A stretch of 64,000 bases of DNA from Actinomyces bowdenii (GCF_017592395.1 NZ_JAGFOU010000004.1:1-64000); one strand, 5' to 3'; positions 43,686 through 53,583 are shown, numbered from the stretch's first letter. The notes: generated by a model from the letters alone, not told the origin. A program made the numbers and translations.

Positions 43686-44561
43686 ATGACTGACTCCGCC
43701 GCAGCCGGCCATCCGCCCTCACTCGTCGCCTTCGACCTGGACGACACCCTGGCCCCCTCGAAGACGGCCATCCCGGCCCCCATGGCCCGGGCCCTGCGCG
43801 GGCTGCTCGAGGTCGTGCCGGTGTGCATCATCTCCGGGGGGCAGATCGGGCAGTTCCGCAACCAGGTGCTCGCCCACCTGCAGGCCACCCCGGCCCAGCT
43901 CGCAGGCCTCCACCTCATGCCCACCTGCGGCACCCGCTACTACACCTATGAGGGTCCCGGCCACGGCGAGCAGTCGGGCCACGACGGCGGATCGGACCAG
44001 GACCCCTGGCGCCTGGTCTACGCCAATGACCTGTCCCCCGAGCAGGTGCGCGAGGGCTTCGAGGTTGTCGAGGCCGAGGCCCGGCGGCTGGGCTTGTGGG
44101 AGGAGCTGACCTGGGGCCCGGCCCTGGAGGACCGGGGCAGCCAGATCACCTTCTCCGCCCTGGGGCAGGAGGCGCCCCTGGAGGCCAAGGCCGCCTGGGA
44201 CCCCACCGGGGAGAAGAAGAACCGCCTGCGCAGCGCCGTCGCCGCCCGCCTGCCCGCTCTGGAGGTGCGCTCAGGCGGCTCGACCAGCGTCGATATCACC
44301 CTCAAGGGGGTCGACAAGGCCTACGGCATGCGCCGGCTGGCCCGGATCACCGGTATCGCCCTGGAGGACATGCTCTTCATCGGCGACCGCCTCGACCCCG
44401 ACGGCAACGACTACCCCGTCAAGGCCCTGGGCGTGCCCTGCTGGGCGGTCACGGGCTGGCAGGACACCGTGGAGCGCGTCACCGAGCTGACCGCCCGCCT
44501 CTCCGCCGGCCGCACCGGCGCCCCGCCCGCCCCGGCATCCGCGCCGCCCGCCGACTCCTGA
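43686..44561 (+). CDS. HAD-IIB-type phosphatase (phosphomannomutase/Cof-like)
   Basis: 291 residues from ATG 43686. HAD motifs I AFDLDDTLAPSK (nucleophile Asp and general-acid Asp), II CIISGGQ, III Lys in ITLKGVDKAYGMRRL, and IV FIGDRLDPDGNDYPVK. The cap arrangement and sequence are closest to HAD-IIB proteins such as eukaryotic-type phosphomannomutase or sucrose-phosphatase. Which activity it has is not decidable. GACAAT at 43674-43679 is six bases before the ATG, suggesting a leaderless transcript. A C-terminal Ala/Pro tail is present. The next gene begins nine bases after its stop. Confidence 0.85.
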   Translation: MTDSAAAGHPPSLVAFDLDDTLAPSKTAIPAPMARALRGLLEVVPVCIISGGQIGQFRNQVLAHLQATPAQLAGLHLMPTCGTRYYTYEGPGHGEQSGHDGGSDQDPWRLVYANDLSPEQVREGFEVVEAEARRLGLWEELTWGPALEDRGSQITFSALGQEAPLEAKAAWDPTGEKKNRLRSAVAARLPALEVRSGGSTSVDITLKGVDKAYGMRRLARITGIALEDMLFIGDRLDPDGNDYPVKALGVPCWAVTGWQDTVERVTELTARLSAGRTGAPPAPASAPPADS

Positions 44562-44569
44562 GGAGGATC

Positions 44570-46522
44570 GTGCCCGATTCCACGGCCTCAACCGCCCGCG
44601 CCCCCGCCCGGCCGCCCCTGTGGCGCAGGGCCATGCGCACGGCCCGTCGCGCCTCGGCGGGAGCGGGGCGCGCCCTCTGGCTGTGGTGGCGCCGGCGCAC
44701 CGTGGTCTTCCGCAGGACGGTGCGGGCCCTCGTGCTGGTCGTGGCGACCTCGGCCCTGTCCCTCCTGGTGGGGCTGGGCACCGCCACTGCCCAGGCGCCC
44801 CTGGGCCCCCATGAGGCCACCTGGTCCACCACCCTGGACTCCACCATCACCCTGGACCTGGGGCCCCTGGGGATGGCCTCCATGGACTCGCCGGCAGGGA
44901 TCCTCGGCCTGGAGGTCGTCCCCGGGGAGATCCCCTCCAGGCCGCAGCCCGGGGCCGCCGACGCCCAGAGCGTGGGCCAGGCCCTGTCCTCCGACGTCGC
45001 CTCCTACATCGGTGTCGTCAGCCACCCCGAGCTGACCATCCACCGGGGCCTGCACGCCCTGCTCCACGACGGGCTGCGCCGCGCGGGCCTCATCGAGGCC
45101 CTCATCCTGTGCCTGGCCACTGCCGGGCGCCTGGCCACGACCGGCAGCCTGCGCGACACCCTGGCCGCGGGCCTCAGGCGCAGGCCGCCGGCGATCATCG
45201 CCAGTGCCGCGGCGCTGTGCGCCGCCGCGGCACTGCTGGTGCCCGCCGTCAGATCGGAGGCCCCGCGCGGCACCACCCTGGCGGCCCTGGAGGGAACGCC
45301 CCTGGCGCAGGCCCGCTTCTCCGGGCGCATCGCCGACGTCGTCGCCGCCTACAGCCCCCGCGTCACCTCCTTCCTCAAGGACAACGAGGCCTTCTACTCC
45401 ACCGCCGAGACCAACCTGCGCGCCGCCTGGAGCGCCGCCCAGGACACCGGCGGGCTCGTCGACGTCACCGCCGCGCAGGGCGGCGTCGACCGCCAGGACC
45501 TCGACCAGCGGGTGCGGGCCGTCTCCATGCGCCGCCTGGGGCGGCCGGCCCCGGAAGCCGGCCGGCCCACCGACCAGCCCACTGATCAGCCCATTGAGCC
45601 GGCCACGGGGCGGGCCGCCGATGGGACGGGCGCCGCCCCGACGCCCTCGGGCGGGCCTGGGCGCCGGCCCCCGCAGGCCACCGGCGCCCGGGCGGTGGAT
45701 CGGCGGGGCACCACCACCGCGGTGATGTCCACCGACCTGCACTGCAACCTCGATGTCATCGCCTTCAGCGGCATCCTGGACCGGCTGGCCGGCGCGGACA
45801 TCCACATGGACGACGGCGACCTGACCATGACCGGCTCGGAGCCCGAGCAGCTGTGCGTCGACGCCCTGAGCGAGGCGGTGCCCTCCTCGGCCGCCAAGGT
45901 CGCCACCGTGGGCAACCACGACTCCGACTCCACCGCGCAGAGGCTGCGCTCCCAGGGATGGACGGTGACCGACGGCACCATCCAGACCGTCGGCGGCCTG
46001 CGCATCCTGGGTGACGACGACCCCGACCGCACCACCGCCACCGGCACCACCAGCCGTCGGGGGCGCAGCGCCGAGCAGGTGGGAGCCGGCCTGGCCGCGA
46101 CCAGCTGCACCGCCCCCACCGACGTCGTCCTCATCCACCAGCCCGCCACCTTCGGCCCCCTGGCCTCCCAGGGCTGCGCCCCCCTGCTCCTGGCCGGGCA
46201 CGTCCACGCCGAGCGGGGCATGAGCACCACCGAGTCCTCGCAGGGGCGGGTCTCCGCCCTGGTCTCGGGCGCGGGCAAGGGCGGCACCTCGCTGGGCCCG
46301 GTGACCGAGGACTCCTACCTGCACGTGCTGTCCTTCGATCGCGACGGCTCCCTGGTGGCCTGGCGCGCCGTCATCCTGCACCCCGACGCCTCTGTCACCG
46401 TCGGCGCCTGGCAGCCGGTGCCCCCGCCCCAGGCGCCCGACCAGACGGAGCCGGAGCCGCAGGAGGCCAGTGCCGCCGCCACGGAGGGGGCGCCGGAGCC
46501 CGACCAGACTGCGGCCCCCTGA
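44570..46522 (+). CDS. Membrane-anchored calcineurin-like metallophosphoesterase
   Basis: 650 residues from GTG 44570 with AGGAGG three bases upstream. TM helix near 50-70 (LVLVVATSALSLLVGLG), a second hydrophobic pair near 170-225 and an extracellular or periplasmic C-terminal domain. The phosphoesterase motifs are VMSTDLHCNLD (D-x-H), GDL, TVGNHDSDS and LLAGHVHAERG, so the di-metal centre appears complete apart from spacing. Residues 315-380 are Pro/Gly/Arg linker and the last 45 are Pro/Glu-rich. It follows the HAD phosphatase gene by nine bases in one operon. The substrate is unknown. Confidence 0.85.
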   Translation: MPDSTASTARAPARPPLWRRAMRTARRASAGAGRALWLWWRRRTVVFRRTVRALVLVVATSALSLLVGLGTATAQAPLGPHEATWSTTLDSTITLDLGPLGMASMDSPAGILGLEVVPGEIPSRPQPGAADAQSVGQALSSDVASYIGVVSHPELTIHRGLHALLHDGLRRAGLIEALILCLATAGRLATTGSLRDTLAAGLRRRPPAIIASAAALCAAAALLVPAVRSEAPRGTTLAALEGTPLAQARFSGRIADVVAAYSPRVTSFLKDNEAFYSTAETNLRAAWSAAQDTGGLVDVTAAQGGVDRQDLDQRVRAVSMRRLGRPAPEAGRPTDQPTDQPIEPATGRAADGTGAAPTPSGGPGRRPPQATGARAVDRRGTTTAVMSTDLHCNLDVIAFSGILDRLAGADIHMDDGDLTMTGSEPEQLCVDALSEAVPSSAAKVATVGNHDSDSTAQRLRSQGWTVTDGTIQTVGGLRILGDDDPDRTTATGTTSRRGRSAEQVGAGLAATSCTAPTDVVLIHQPATFGPLASQGCAPLLLAGHVHAERGMSTTESSQGRVSALVSGAGKGGTSLGPVTEDSYLHVLSFDRDGSLVAWRAVILHPDASVTVGAWQPVPPPQAPDQTEPEPQEASAAATEGAPEPDQTAAP

Positions 46523-46663
46523 GGACGGCGGGTCGCGGCCCTGAGCCAGGGGACCCGTGCCCATCCCAGGGAGCCGGCGCTCGCGCCCCCATCGCCCGCC
46601 ATGGGGCACAATGGCGCCCGACCTTGTGGATCGGGCAGACCAGGGATGAGGAGGCGCTGAGAG

Positions 46664-47389
46664 ATGGCACAGGTGCCCACTGAGGCTGATATCGACGCGA
46701 TGAGCCAGGAGGAGCTCGACGCCTACCTCGCCCGGGCGGGCGAGCGCGACAGCGCGCTGCTGGCCCAGGTGCGCCGGGAGGAGCAGGGGCCGGGCTGGCT
46801 GCGGCGCAGCGGAGCCCCCCGCTCCTACGCCTGGACCCTCATCGTCTGCGCCGTGGTGGGCATCTACGCCTCCTGGAGCCTCCTGGCCGCTCAGATCCAG
46901 CTCCTGAAGAACCCCCTGGCCGACCTCACCTGCGATGTCAACCCCCTGGTCGCCTGCGGGGACAGCCTCAACGCCTGGCAGGGCAATCTGCTGGGCGTGC
47001 CCAACTCCCTCATCGGGGCCATGGCCTTCGCCGTCCTGGCCTGCATCGGGGCCCTGCTGGCCAGCGGCCTGCGCCTGCCGCGCTGGGCCTGGTGGGCTCT
47101 GAGCGCCGGGAGCCTGGGGGGCATCGCCTTCGTCGCCTGGTTCCTGTGGGTCTCCGTGGCGGCCTTCGGCAAGCTGTGCCCCTACTGCATGGTCGTCTGG
47201 GCGGCCACCATCCCCGTGGCCGCCACCACCTGGTGCTGGGCCGCCCTGGGCGGGCACCTGGGCCTGGGGACCGAGCGCGCGGCCGACCTGGTGCGGATGC
47301 GCTGGTGGATCACCGGCGCCATGTACCTGGCCGTCATCCTCGTCGTCGTGGTCTCCTTCTGGGACCAGTGGCTGGCCCTGCTGGACTGA
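46664..47389 (+). CDS. Vitamin K epoxide reductase-family (VKOR) oxidoreductase
   Basis: 241 residues, five helices. Re-oxidises the DsbA-like thiol oxidase (MdbA in Actinomyces) that folds exported proteins. The active-site CxxC is C172-C175 (KLCPYC) and the shuttle pair C90/C98 in LTCDVNPLVACGDSLNAW, with the family's conserved Ser/Trp nearby and GVPNSLIGAM. No fused thioredoxin domain. GAGGAGG precedes ATG 46664. No mdbA gene lies in the window. Actinomyces rely on this pathway for pilus and toxin folding (known for the genus). Confidence 0.92.
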   Translation: MAQVPTEADIDAMSQEELDAYLARAGERDSALLAQVRREEQGPGWLRRSGAPRSYAWTLIVCAVVGIYASWSLLAAQIQLLKNPLADLTCDVNPLVACGDSLNAWQGNLLGVPNSLIGAMAFAVLACIGALLASGLRLPRWAWWALSAGSLGGIAFVAWFLWVSVAAFGKLCPYCMVVWAATIPVAATTWCWAALGGHLGLGTERAADLVRMRWWITGAMYLAVILVVVVSFWDQWLALLD

Positions 47390-47404
47390 GACCATGATGA
47401 GACC

Positions 47405-48205
47405 ATGACAAGGTCGACAAGCGCGTCGTCCGGGCCCGCCCCCGGGCCCGCCCCCGGGCCCTCAGGCCGTGCCGCCCAGCGCCGTGCCCAGCGGCCCGGC
47501 CCCGCCGTCGACTCCACCGTCGCCCAGGACTACCTCAAGGCCGTGTGGGCCGCCTGCGAGTGGGGCGGGACCGGCGCCTCGATCACCGGGCTGGCCCGGC
47601 GCATGGAGGTGGCCCCCTCCACCGCCTCGGAGAACGTCGCCCGCCTGGTGGAGGAGGGGCTGGTGGCCCACCAGCCCTACAAGGCGGTCACCCTCACGCC
47701 CGAGGGCAGGCGGCGGGCGATGGCCATCGTGCGCCGTCACAGGCTGCTGGAGACCTACCTGGTCACCCGGCTGGGCTTCGAGTGGGATGAGGTGCACGAG
47801 GAGGCCGAAGAGCTGGAGCACGCCGTGTCCGACCGGCTGCTGGCGCGCCTGGACGCCGTCCTGGGCCACCCCACCCGCGACCCCCACGGCGACCCCATCC
47901 CCACCGCGGAGGGCCGCCTGGACATCCCCGAGCTCGTGCGCATCGAGACCCTGGAGCCGGGCGATGAGGGGGTCGTGGGAAGGATCAAGGACGACTCCCG
48001 GACCCTGCGCCGGCTCACCCGGGCGGGCATCAGCCTGGACACCCGTGTGCGCGTCCTGAAGCGGGTGGCGGACGCCGGCAGTGGTGGGTGGGCCAGCATC
48101 GTGCGCGCCGTGGCGTGCCAGGACGGGAGGGCGGCCGGCCAGGACGGCGACGCGCACGGCTCCGGGGCCACCGTCCCCGACGGCTCCCTGTGGGTCCTGT
48201 CCTGA
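47405..48205 (+). CDS. DtxR-family metal regulator, MntR-like ligand set
   Basis: 266 residues, 15 bases after the VKOR gene. A Pro/Ala-rich N-terminal stretch of about 33 residues precedes the winged helix (ITGLARRMEVAPSTASENVARL). The metal site reads D42 in AQDYLKAV and E135, E138, H139 in HEEAEELEHAVSD with H131. The positions of DtxR Met10 and Cys102 are thus Asp and Glu, as in manganese-sensing MntR. Residues 180-240 form an SH3/FeoA-like C-terminal domain, which classic short MntR proteins lack. No metal transporter gene is adjacent. Overlap of regulation with the DtxR-like box at 39121 is possible but unproven. Confidence 0.9.
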   Translation: MTRSTSASSGPAPGPAPGPSGRAAQRRAQRPGPAVDSTVAQDYLKAVWAACEWGGTGASITGLARRMEVAPSTASENVARLVEEGLVAHQPYKAVTLTPEGRRRAMAIVRRHRLLETYLVTRLGFEWDEVHEEAEELEHAVSDRLLARLDAVLGHPTRDPHGDPIPTAEGRLDIPELVRIETLEPGDEGVVGRIKDDSRTLRRLTRAGISLDTRVRVLKRVADAGSGGWASIVRAVACQDGRAAGQDGDAHGSGATVPDGSLWVLS

Positions 48206-48208
48206 GCT

Positions 48209-48402
48209 GCACATCTTCAGCACCCAGACGGCCGGCCGCCGCCGTGGGAACCGCATGATTCCAGGGCCGGGCTCCTTGGAGCGCCCGGTGGCGCCTCTGA
48301 AGATGTGCCACCGCAGGGCCGTTGCACATCTTCGATTCCAGCGCGGACGTGATCATGCGGGAAAACCTCGGTTCGGGGAGCGCTGATGCGTTGAAGATGT
48401 GC
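48209..48402. repeat. Four copies of GCACATCTTC in alternating orientation
   Basis: Plus-strand copies at 48209-48218 and 48324-48333, reverse copies (GAAGATGTGC) at 48299-48308 and 48393-48402. Copies 1 and 4 share the longer word CTGCACATCTTCA. The array occupies the whole 226-base gap between the MntR-like gene and the HIT gene and contains no gene. Alternation lets neighbouring copies pair as stem ends. A regulatory array or a mobile short repeat are both possible. Confidence 0.75.
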
Positions 48403-48431
48403 AGCGCGCACCAGGCGCGCACAATGGGGCC

Positions 48432-48878
48432 ATGAGCCTCTTCACCCAGATCATCGACGGCGAGATCCCCGGCCGCTTCGTGTGGGCCGACGACGCGGTC
48501 GTCGCCTTCGCCACCATCGAGCCCCACACCGCCGGGCATGTCCTGGTGGTGCCCCGGATGGAGGTCGACTCCTACGTCGATGCCCCCGACGAGGTGGTGG
48601 CGCATATGGCGGTGGTCGCCAAGCGCATCGGCGCCACCCAGGTGCGGGTCTTCGACGCCCCGCGGGCCGGGCTGGTGGTCGCCGGCTACGGCGTGGACCA
48701 CCTCCACCTCCACGTTCTGCCGATCCGCTCCGAGGCGGACCTGTCCTTCTCCTCGGCCCGCGCGGACGTCACCGGCGAGGAGCTCGACGAGGCCATGGAG
48801 CGGCTGCGCGCCGGACTGCGCCAGGACGGCTGGGGGCAGTACGTGCCCACCGCGATGGGCTCGGCGCGCACCTGCTGA
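48432..48878 (+). CDS. HIT-family nucleotide hydrolase/transferase
   Basis: 148 residues. HIT proteins act on AMP-linked nucleotides such as Ap4A or AMP-lysine. The catalytic triad is in DHLHLHVLPI, with IDGEIPGRFVWADDAVVAFATIEPHTAGHVLVVP at the N-terminus as in typical family members. CACAAT at 48420-48425 is six bases before ATG 48432 and there is no ribosome site, so it is probably a leaderless message. It is convergent with nhaA. Confidence 0.92.
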   Translation: MSLFTQIIDGEIPGRFVWADDAVVAFATIEPHTAGHVLVVPRMEVDSYVDAPDEVVAHMAVVAKRIGATQVRVFDAPRAGLVVAGYGVDHLHLHVLPIRSEADLSFSSARADVTGEELDEAMERLRAGLRQDGWGQYVPTAMGSARTC

Positions 48879-48903
48879 GCACCAGCTCCTGGCGGCGCCC
48901 GGA

Positions 48904-50259
48904 TCAGTGCTCGTGGTGGGGGCGCATGACGTGGCCGCGGGTCGAGGGCTGCCCGCGCCGCGGCTGGCGCACCCGGTGCTGGAGCAGGCCGGCTCCCAGA
49001 ACGGCCGAGATGAGGGTGCCCAGGATGACCGCCGCCCGGGCGTGATCCGTTGTCGGGCCCTCGCCGAAGGCCAGGCCCGCGATGAGCAGGGAGACGGTGA
49101 AGCCGATCCCCGCGATCGCTGAGAGGGCCAGCACGTCGGCGCTGTCCACGCCGTGGCCCAGGTGCAGGCGGGTCAGGCGGGTGAGGATCACCACCGAGCC
49201 CCAGATGCCCAGGACCTTGCCCAGGGGCAGCCCCAGGTAGACGCCCATGGACACCGGGTCGGCCAGCACCTCGCCCAGGCCCCCGCCATCGATGATGCTG
49301 ACCCCGGCGGCGAACAGGGCGAAGACCGGCAGGGCCAGGCCCGCGCTCCAGGGGTGGACCAGGTGGGCCAGGCGGGCGGTCATCCCCTGGGGCTCGCTGC
49401 GCGTGGGCTTGGCCGGAACCGTCATCCCCAGCAGCACCCCGGCGATCGTGGCGTGCACGCCCGAGGAGTGCATGAGCCACCAGGCCACCACGCCCAGGGG
49501 GATGAGCAGGTACCAGTGGGTGATGCCCCTGCGCACCAGCAGGCCGAAGACCGCGACCACCGCCAGGGCCCCGAGCAGCGCCAGGGGGTTGAAGCCGTGG
49601 GAGTAGAACAAGGCGATGACGATGATGGCCAGCAGGTCGTCGACCACCGCCAGGGTCAGCAGGAAGGTGCGGGCGGCCGGGGGCATGCCGCGGCCGAAGA
49701 TCGAGAGCACCGCCATGGCGAAGGCGATGTCCGTGGCGGTGGGCACCGCCCAGCCGGTCAGCTCCCCGCCGCCCGAGGCCAACTGGATCCCGACGTAGAC
49801 CGCTGCGGGCCCCGCCATGCCGAAGACGGCCGCCAGCATCGGCAGCGCCGCCTCCCGCAGGTCGCGCAGGGAGCCGACGACGAACTCCTGCTTGAGCTCC
49901 AGGCCCACCACGAAGAAGAAGACGGCCAGCAGCCCGTCGGCGGCCCAGGCCGACACCGTCAGGTCCAGGTGCAGGGCGTGGGGGCCGATCACCGTGGAGG
50001 AGAGCGCGGCGTAGGACTCCCGCCACGGGGAGTTCGCCCACAGGAGCGCCACCGCCGCGGCCGCCACCATGAGCAGCCCGGAGAAGACCTCGGACTCCAG
50101 GCGGTGGGCGATGCGCCCGGGCAGGTCGCGCAGGCGCAGGGGCGGGCGGTGGGGGCGGGGCCGGCGCCCCGGGGAATGACCTGGCGAATGGCCCGGGGTG
50201 TGGGGCGCAGGGGCGTGCGCGTGGTCGGGCCTGCGGGCTCCGCTCGCGGATCGGGTCAT
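48904..50259 (-). CDS. nhaA: Na+/H+ antiporter NhaA
   Basis: 451 residues. Exchanges cytoplasmic Na+ for protons; important for salt and alkaline tolerance. An extended His/Pro-rich N-terminus of about 45 residues (GHSPGHSPGRRP) is followed by 12 helices. Helix II has VVGLELKQEFVVGSL, helices IV-V carry VPTATDIAFAMAVL and the essential Asp pair in LAVVDDLLAI, and GHGVDSADVLALSAIAGIGFTVSL gives helices X-XI. It is monocistronic and divergent from leuS. Confidence 0.94.
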   Translation of the reverse strand: MTRSASGARRPDHAHAPAPHTPGHSPGHSPGRRPRPHRPPLRLRDLPGRIAHRLESEVFSGLLMVAAAAVALLWANSPWRESYAALSSTVIGPHALHLDLTVSAWAADGLLAVFFFVVGLELKQEFVVGSLRDLREAALPMLAAVFGMAGPAAVYVGIQLASGGGELTGWAVPTATDIAFAMAVLSIFGRGMPPAARTFLLTLAVVDDLLAIIVIALFYSHGFNPLALLGALAVVAVFGLLVRRGITHWYLLIPLGVVAWWLMHSSGVHATIAGVLLGMTVPAKPTRSEPQGMTARLAHLVHPWSAGLALPVFALFAAGVSIIDGGGLGEVLADPVSMGVYLGLPLGKVLGIWGSVVILTRLTRLHLGHGVDSADVLALSAIAGIGFTVSLLIAGLAFGEGPTTDHARAAVILGTLISAVLGAGLLQHRVRQPRRGQPSTRGHVMRPHHEH

Positions 50260-50598
50260 GCCTTCCTCTCCTCAGGGCCGGGCCCGCAGCGGGCTCACCG
50301 GGCTGGTGGCCGCGGGCGGCCTCCCGTCGGGAGGAGCCGCCGGGGCCACCGGAACGAGAACGGACTCAGACTAACCGATCCGCGGGCGGGCGATCCGGCG
50401 CGCTGCGCCGGCGAGACGGGGCGGACGTGACCAGGCGGACGTGACCGGGCTCGCCCGCCCACGCGCTGGACAGCCCCGGGCGCGCGCTGCGCCGGGGGAT
50501 AGGCTGTGCACCTGCACGGCCGGCTCCCGCCCTTGATCAGGCCCGGGACGGCGTCGTCCAGCATCCACGCCACGAGCACGGAAGAGAGCATCCCCGCC
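50260..50598. promoter_or_regulatory. nhaA/leuS divergent region with a tandem 13-mer and a leuS -10
   Basis: 339 bases. GGCGGACGTGACC occurs twice in direct tandem (50420-50432 and 50434-50446). TAGGCT at 50500-50505 is a likely leuS -10, giving a leader of about 85 bases. That is too short for a T-box and no T-box core is seen. The tandem repeat about 55 bases before the -10 may be an operator. Confidence 0.45.
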
Positions 50599-53583
50599 AT
50601 GACGGACACCACCCCCCAGGGAGCATCCCAGGGCGCCGCCGAGGCCACCCCCTACCGCTACACCGCTGCCCTGGCCGACTCCATCGAGACGGCCTGGCAG
50701 GACCGCTGGGAGGCCGAGGGGACCTTCCGTGCCGACAACCCCGTGGGGGACCTGGCCGGCCCGGGTGCTGCGCAGGAGAAGTTCTTCCTGCTGGACATGT
50801 TCCCCTACCCCTCGGGCAAGGGGCTGCACGTGGGCCACCCGCTGGGCTACATCGCCACCGACGTCGTGGCCCGCTTCACCCGCATGACCGGTAGGAACGT
50901 CCTGTACACCATGGGCTACGACGCCTTCGGGCTGCCCGCCGAGCAGTACGCGGTCACCACCGGCCAGCACCCGCGCATCTCCACCGAGGCCAATATCGCC
51001 AACATGCGCCGCCAGCTGCGGCGCCTGGGGCTGAGCCACGACCCGCGCCGCTCCCTGGCCACCATCGACGTGGACTACGTGCGCTGGACCCAGTGGATCT
51101 TCCTGCAGATCTTCAACTCCTGGTTCGACCCCGCCGCCCCGCGCCGTGACGGGCGCGGCACCGGCGCGGCCCGCCCCGTGTCCGAGCTGCGCGAGAAGCT
51201 GGCCCGCGGCGAGGTGGCCGTGCCCGGCGGGCGCGACTGGGCGGGCCTGAGCGCCGCCGAGCAGGCCGGGGTCATCGACTCCTTCCGCCTGGCCTACGTC
51301 TCCTCGGCACCGGTGAACTGGTGCCCCGGCCTGGGCACGGTCCTGGCCAATGAGGAGGTCACCGCCGAGGGCCGCTCCGAGCGCGGCAACTTCCCCGTGT
51401 TCAAGCGCAACCTGCGCCAGTGGATGATGCGCATCACCGCCTACGGCGACCGCCTGGCCGAGGACCTGGACACCGTGGACTGGCCCGAGAAGGTCAAGCT
51501 CATGCAGCGCAACTGGATCGGCCGCTCCGAGGGCGCCCAGGTGGCCTTCGCCGTGCCCGGGGCCGGGCAGGGCGCCGAGCTGGAGGTCTACACCACGCGC
51601 CCCGACACGCTCTTCGGGGCCACCTTCATGGTGGTGGCACCCGAGCACCCCATCCTGGGGGGCATCGACTCCTCGGCCTCGGTGCGCAGCCCCGAGGAGA
51701 TCGCGCAGGACGCCGCGGCGCTGAGCGTCCCGGCCGCCTGGCCGCAGGGCACCCGGGAGGCCTGGACCGGCGGGCACGCCACCCCGGCGCAGGCGGTGGC
51801 CGCCTACCGCGCTCGGGCCGCGGCCACCACCGAGGCCGACCGGACCGATGAGGGACGGGTCAAGACCGGTGTCTTCACCGGCCTGTTCGGCATCAACCCG
51901 GTCAACGGCGAGCAGGTGCCCGTCTTCGTGGCCGACTACGTGCTCATGGGGTACGGCACGGGCGCCGTCATGGCCGTTCCCGCCCACGATGAGCGCGATC
52001 ACGCCTTCGCCACCGCCTACGGCGTCGACATGATCCAGACCATCGGCCCGGTCGAGGATCCCGACGGCGTCGACCTGTCGCAGGGCGCCTACACGGGCGA
52101 CGGCGTCGTGGTCAACTCCGCCCGTGGGGACCTGGACATCAACGGCATGGGCAAGGAGGAGGCCAAGGCCGCCATGATCGACTGGCTGGAGGCCAGGGGG
52201 GCGGGCCGCCGGGCGGTGACCTACCGCCTGCGCGACTGGCTCTTCTCCCGCCAGCGCTACTGGGGCGAGCCCTTCCCGATCGTGTGGGACGAGGAGGGCG
52301 GCGTCCACGCCCTGCCCGAGTCGATGCTGCCCGTGGAGCTGCCCGAGGTCACCGACTACTCGCCGCGCTCCTACGACCCCGACGACGCCGAGTCCTCCCC
52401 GGAGCCGCCGCTGGGCAAGGCCGCGGACTGGGTGGAGGTCGAGCTGGACCTGGGGGAGGGCCCCAGGACCTACCGGCGCGAGACCAACACGATGCCCCAG
52501 TGGGCGGGCTCGTGCTGGTACGAGATGCGCTACGCCGACCCCACCAATGAGGATGCGCTCATCGACCCGGCCAACGAGGCCTACTGGATGGGGCCGCGCC
52601 CCGAGGCGGGCAACACCTCGGGGGGCACGGACCTGTACGTGGGCGGGGTGGAGCACGCGGTGCTGCACCTGCTGTACTCGCGCTTCTGGCACAAGGTGCT
52701 CTTCGACCTGGGCGTGGTCAGCAGCTCTGAGCCCTACCACCGCCTGTTCAACCAGGGCTACGTGCAGGCCTACGCCTACACCGACGCCCGCGGCCAGTAC
52801 GTCCCGGCCGAGGAGGTCGTGGAGGAGGCGGGACAGGACGGCGAGCCGGTCTTCACCTGGAGGGGCGAGCCGGTGCGCCGCGAGTACGGCAAGATGGGCA
52901 AGTCCCTGAAGAACATCGTCACCCCCGACGAGATGTACGAGGCCTACGGCGCCGACACCTTCCGCGTCTACGAGATGTCCATGGGGCCCCTGGATGTCGA
53001 CCGCCCCTGGGAGACCCGTGCCGTGGTGGGCGCCCAGCGCTTCCTGCAGCGCCTGTGGCGCAATGCCGTGGATGAGGCCACCGGGGAGCTGCGCGTGGGC
53101 GAGGAGCCGGCGGACGAGGCCACCCGGCGCCTCGTGGCCCGCACGATCGTGGGGGTGCGCGAGGACTACGAGGGCATGCGCCTGAACACCGCCATCGCCA
53201 AGCTCATCGTGCTCAACAACCACCTCACCGGCCTGGAGACGGTGCCGCGCGAGGCGATCGAGGCCCTGGTGCTCATGACGGCGCCGGTGGCCCCGCATAT
53301 CGCCGAGGAGCTGTGGAGCAGGCTGGGCCATGAGGCCTCCCTGGCCCGCGAGCCCTTCCCGGAGGTGGAGGACGCATCGCTGCTGCGCGCCGAGGAGGTC
53401 ACCTGCGTGGTCCAGGTCAAGGGCAAGGTCCGCGACCGCCTCCAGGTGGACCCGGGTATCAGCGCCGAGGAGCTGGAGAGGCTGGCCCTGGCCGCCCCCG
53501 GAGTGGTGCGCACCCTGGATGGCCGGGGTGTGCGCAAGGTGATCGTGCGGGCACCGGGGCTGGTGAGCATCGTGCCCGAATGA
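50599..53583 (+). CDS. leuS: Leucyl-tRNA synthetase
   Basis: 994 residues from ATG 50599; class I synthetase charging tRNA-Leu. The HIGH motif is HVGH in [19 protein letters not shown] and KMSKS is GKMGKSLKN near residue 770. The CP1 editing domain lies between, with the [18 protein letters not shown] loop. The leucine-specific insertions and a C-terminal anticodon-binding domain ending [13 protein letters not shown] are present. The length is usual for actinobacterial LeuS. The open frame extends 31 codons upstream without a good start. Confidence 0.96.
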   Translation: MTDTTPQGASQGAAEATPYRYTAALADSIETAWQDRWEAEGTFRADNPVGDLAGPGAAQEKFFLLDMFPYPSGKGLHVGHPLGYIATDVVARFTRMTGRNVLYTMGYDAFGLPAEQYAVTTGQHPRISTEANIANMRRQLRRLGLSHDPRRSLATIDVDYVRWTQWIFLQIFNSWFDPAAPRRDGRGTGAARPVSELREKLARGEVAVPGGRDWAGLSAAEQAGVIDSFRLAYVSSAPVNWCPGLGTVLANEEVTAEGRSERGNFPVFKRNLRQWMMRITAYGDRLAEDLDTVDWPEKVKLMQRNWIGRSEGAQVAFAVPGAGQGAELEVYTTRPDTLFGATFMVVAPEHPILGGIDSSASVRSPEEIAQDAAALSVPAAWPQGTREAWTGGHATPAQAVAAYRARAAATTEADRTDEGRVKTGVFTGLFGINPVNGEQVPVFVADYVLMGYGTGAVMAVPAHDERDHAFATAYGVDMIQTIGPVEDPDGVDLSQGAYTGDGVVVNSARGDLDINGMGKEEAKAAMIDWLEARGAGRRAVTYRLRDWLFSRQRYWGEPFPIVWDEEGGVHALPESMLPVELPEVTDYSPRSYDPDDAESSPEPPLGKAADWVEVELDLGEGPRTYRRETNTMPQWAGSCWYEMRYADPTNEDALIDPANEAYWMGPRPEAGNTSGGTDLYVGGVEHAVLHLLYSRFWHKVLFDLGVVSSSEPYHRLFNQGYVQAYAYTDARGQYVPAEEVVEEAGQDGEPVFTWRGEPVRREYGKMGKSLKNIVTPDEMYEAYGADTFRVYEMSMGPLDVDRPWETRAVVGAQRFLQRLWRNAVDEATGELRVGEEPADEATRRLVARTIVGVREDYEGMRLNTAIAKLIVLNNHLTGLETVPREAIEALVLMTAPVAPHIAEELWSRLGHEASLAREPFPEVEDASLLRAEEVTCVVQVKGKVRDRLQVDPGISAEELERLALAAPGVVRTLDGRGVRKVIVRAPGLVSIVPE

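Noticed and set aside
44588-47395. Minus-strand open frame of 935 codons opposite the metallophosphatase and VKOR
   Set aside because: It spans two well-supported plus-strand genes and their gap and has no ribosome site or known domain.
50506-50598. T-box or other tRNA-sensing leader for leuS
   Set aside because: The leader from the presumed -10 is only about 85 bases, and no T-box sequence or long terminator stem was found.
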